24,098 nt of DNA. Source: Bacillota bacterium. Lineage in GTDB: Bacteria; Bacillota; Clostridia; Lachnospirales; Lachnospiraceae. The stretch's first letter is position 1; each line of letters opens with the position of its first letter. Position numbers and translations under genes: made by a program. The notes beneath the pieces are model-generated. The model worked only from the letters and a program-made list of their open reading frames with translations. It was not told the DNA's origin and did not search any database. This document shows, in pieces, positions 22,636-24,098 of the stretch. The stretch lies in NCBI GenBank assembly GCA_023421075.1, contig JAEZUM010000004.1, forward strand, positions 1 to 24,098, read 5' to 3'.

Positions 22636-22938
22636 ATGGATATCGAGTTGATCTGTGCGGCACTCAGCAATAAGACCAGATACCAACTAATCAAAGCATT
22701 GAAGGAGAAGTCAATTGCTACCTGTTGTAATCGTTTTGAATTTTTTGAAAATGGAGTAAGTGTCGGTGACGTAGTAAAATTCACCGGATTGGCACAATCT
22801 ACTGTATCCCAGCATCTTGCATGCCTGGAGAAGGCGAATCTGATTCGTAAGGAGAAGAGAGAGCTATGGAGCTGCTATTTCTTGAATCAGGAGATATTGG
22901 AGCAATTTCTTGAGCAAATCAAAAAAGATTTGTTATAA
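22636..22938 (+). CDS. ArsR/SmtB-family repressor with adjacent cysteine pair
   Basis: 100 residues. A winged helix with recognition helix LAQSTVSQHLACLEKANLIR (about 52-71), then the wing KEKRELWSCYFLN. ArsR/SmtB repressors leave DNA when metal, metalloid or redox signals bind. Candidate sensor residues are Cys30-Cys31 (TCCNRFEF), with Cys7, Cys63 and Cys80 also available; the ELCVC motif of ArsR or CadC is not present. GAGGGGG sits seven bases before the ATG. Its own promoter holds a perfect 10-6-10 palindrome, and the same half-sites recur before the permease gene downstream, so it probably controls both. It is divergent from cooS. The inducer is unknown. Confidence 0.88.
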   Translation: MDIELICAALSNKTRYQLIKALKEKSIATCCNRFEFFENGVSVGDVVKFTGLAQSTVSQHLACLEKANLIRKEKRELWSCYFLNQEILEQFLEQIKKDLL

Positions 22939-22964
22939 AGAGAATACTATTTTTTTATAGTAAC

Positions 22965-22984
22965 ATATCGTATATTTACGATAT
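22965..22984. promoter_or_regulatory. Second copy of the arsR-type operator
   Basis: ATATCGT (22965-22971), six bases, ACGATAT (22978-22984): the same half-sites and spacing as in the arsR promoter. A further ACGATAT follows at 22985-22991 (directly repeated) and a related GATACGATAC lies near 23010, so several half-sites are clustered before the permease gene. Confidence 0.65.
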
Positions 22985-23141
22985 ACGATATAAGTCGATT
23001 CAACATGATACGATACAATATTATGAGATACGAGGTAGATCGAGAAAAATACATAGAACAGTAACACAAAAACCCAGTGGAAGAAACAAAGGCTTTAATA
23101 AAATTATTGTCAATAAAGAAAGAATATAAGGAGGATTTATT

Positions 23142-24098
23142 ATGAATGCAGTATGGAATTATGTATGGGAATTACTTACGCAGACCGTTCAGGCGGTTGG
23201 AGTATCCTTGATGCACAATTGGAAGGTTCTGTTGATCTCGATCGTAATAGCGGTCGGACTTCGTACCTATGTGAATTCGGAGAAGCTGTCGCAGGTATTA
23301 TTTAAGAGGAAGAAGGTATCTATACTGGCGAGTGTACTCTTCGGGGCGTTTACACCCCTATGTGCCTGCGGAACTACTGCGGTTCTGATCGGCATGCTGA
23401 CGACAACTCTGCCTTGGGGACCAATCATGGCATTCTTGACATCATCTCCGCTGATGAGCCCGGATGGATTTGTTTTCATCTCCGGTGTGATTGGTTTTCG
23501 TTTTGCCATTGCCTTAACCATTGCCTCTTTGGTCATTGGTATTGCCTCGGGTTTAATTACCAATGTGATTGAGAAGAAGACGAATTTTCTAACGAACCAG
23601 AGCCGTTACCTTGGTAAAGAAATGAAAAGTTTCGATCAACAGCCTGAGACAGCTATTCAGACTTCCTGTGCATGCAGTACAGTGGGAAAGACAGAGAATT
23701 ATTTAGAGAACCTTTCTGAGGTGTCCATTATAGCAGAAGGCGGTCAGTTATGCTGTACGACCACAGGTCAGACTCTTCTTCCAACGAATTGGATGAAGAG
23801 ATTAAAACTGAAGGAATTCTCTCTTGGAATATTCCAATTAGGGATCAAACAGATACTATTCTTTTATATTATCTTTATTGCCATTGGGTTTATGATTAAT
23901 TACTTTATTCCGACCTCGGTTATTACCTTATTGTTTGGACAGAGAAGCTTCTATGCCGTACCCCTGGCTTCCCTCATCGGATTACCGCTTTACCTCACAA
24001 CGAACTCAGGAATACCGATTATTCAATCCCTGATGGAAAGCGGTGCCAGTGAAGGAGCAATGCTTGCATTTATAATAACCGGCTCAGCTACCAGTGCC
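23142..24098 (+). CDS. ArsP/DUF318-type permease, 3' end outside window
   Basis: The frame is open from ATG 23142 to the window end (319 codons), with AAGGAGG seven bases upstream. A membrane protein: hydrophobic segments near residues 28-40, 60-90, 110-137, 233-255 and onward. FGAFTPLCACGTTAVLIGML carries the Pro-x-Cys-x-Cys-Gly signature of the ArsP_1/DUF318 permeases (methylarsenite and other thiol-reactive export is known for ArsP). A cytoplasmic or external loop at about 145-225 has two more cysteine pairs, CAC (176/178) and CC (204/205), an unusual addition. It follows the ArsR gene by 203 bases with repeated operator half-sites between them. Role: probable efflux or uptake of a thiol-binding compound; substrate not determined. 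Confidence 0.82.
   Translation, partial: MNAVWNYVWELLTQTVQAVGVSLMHNWKVLLISIVIAVGLRTYVNSEKLSQVLFKRKKVSILASVLFGAFTPLCACGTTAVLIGMLTTTLPWGPIMAFLTSSPLMSPDGFVFISGVIGFRFAIALTIASLVIGIASGLITNVIEKKTNFLTNQSRYLGKEMKSFDQQPETAIQTSCACSTVGKTENYLENLSEVSIIAEGGQLCCTTTGQTLLPTNWMKRLKLKEFSLGIFQLGIKQILFFYIIFIAIGFMINYFIPTSVITLLFGQRSFYAVPLASLIGLPLYLTTNSGIPIIQSLMESGASEGAMLAFIITGSATSA

Noticed and set aside
23267..23563. 98-codon minus-strand frame at the right end
   Set aside because: It overlaps the forward permease frame, which has a strong ribosome-binding site, membrane segments and family motifs.
1..24098. CRISPR array or intact insertion sequence
   Set aside because: No regularly spaced repeats of 25-40 bases and no transposase or recombinase gene were seen on either strand.

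Overview
The window looks like a chromosomal segment of an anaerobic, low-GC Gram-positive of the Clostridia, most likely Lachnospiraceae or a close relative. The reasons are strong AGGAGG ribosome-binding sites, AT-rich intergenic DNA, a sigma-H gene next to rlmB, a TIGR04086-type membrane protein, a DUF4015 glycoside-hydrolase-like protein, and an anaerobic carbon-monoxide-dehydrogenase-like gene. The genus is inferred; no rRNA or other marker gene settles it.

Layout. Bases 1-884 hold the 3' part of an SGNH-hydrolase-like gene that starts outside the window. Bases 885-2205 are a decayed stretch with a recognisable remnant of a hicB antitoxin gene, unassigned open frames and hairpins. Next come a SEC-C protein (2206-2712) and an XRE repressor on the minus strand (2870-3205). 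Bases 3426-7974 carry a forward run: a soluble PAS histidine kinase, a response regulator with an HD-GYP output (cyclic-di-GMP phosphodiesterase), a membrane-anchored DUF4015 protein and a small four-helix membrane protein. Bases 8279-10270 carry rfbD and rfbB (dTDP-rhamnose synthesis). rlmB, sigH and tRNA-Thr(GGT) follow, which is the start of a conserved Firmicutes block, but rpmG/secE/nusG do not follow. In their place are a membrane-anchored protein with Ca-binding-type aspartate repeats and a tRNA-Pro with the unusual anticodon AGG.

Bases 12822-17523 are accessory metabolism and regulation: a PAT-like acetyltransferase (minus strand), a Nudix hydrolase translationally coupled to a DUF1848 protein with a radical-SAM-like cysteine motif, a WYL regulator, a YjbR-family protein and an uncharacterised alpha-toroid-like protein.

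The most interesting part is 17547-24098. On the minus strand, one apparent operon encodes a CooS-type carbon monoxide dehydrogenase homologue followed by a complete nitrate/sulfonate/taurine-type ABC importer (lipoprotein, permease, ATPase). The CooS keeps the B- and D-cluster cysteines and most active-site residues, but one C-cluster cysteine is replaced by aspartate, the usual histidine relay is missing, and it has a 15-histidine N-terminal tail. No cooC, cooF or acsB lies nearby. Divergent from it are a cysteine-containing ArsR-family repressor and a cysteine-rich ArsP-type permease that runs off the window. Clear palindromic operator candidates overlap the promoters on both sides. Together these look like a metal- or redox-responsive locus built around a non-canonical CODH and a dedicated importer.
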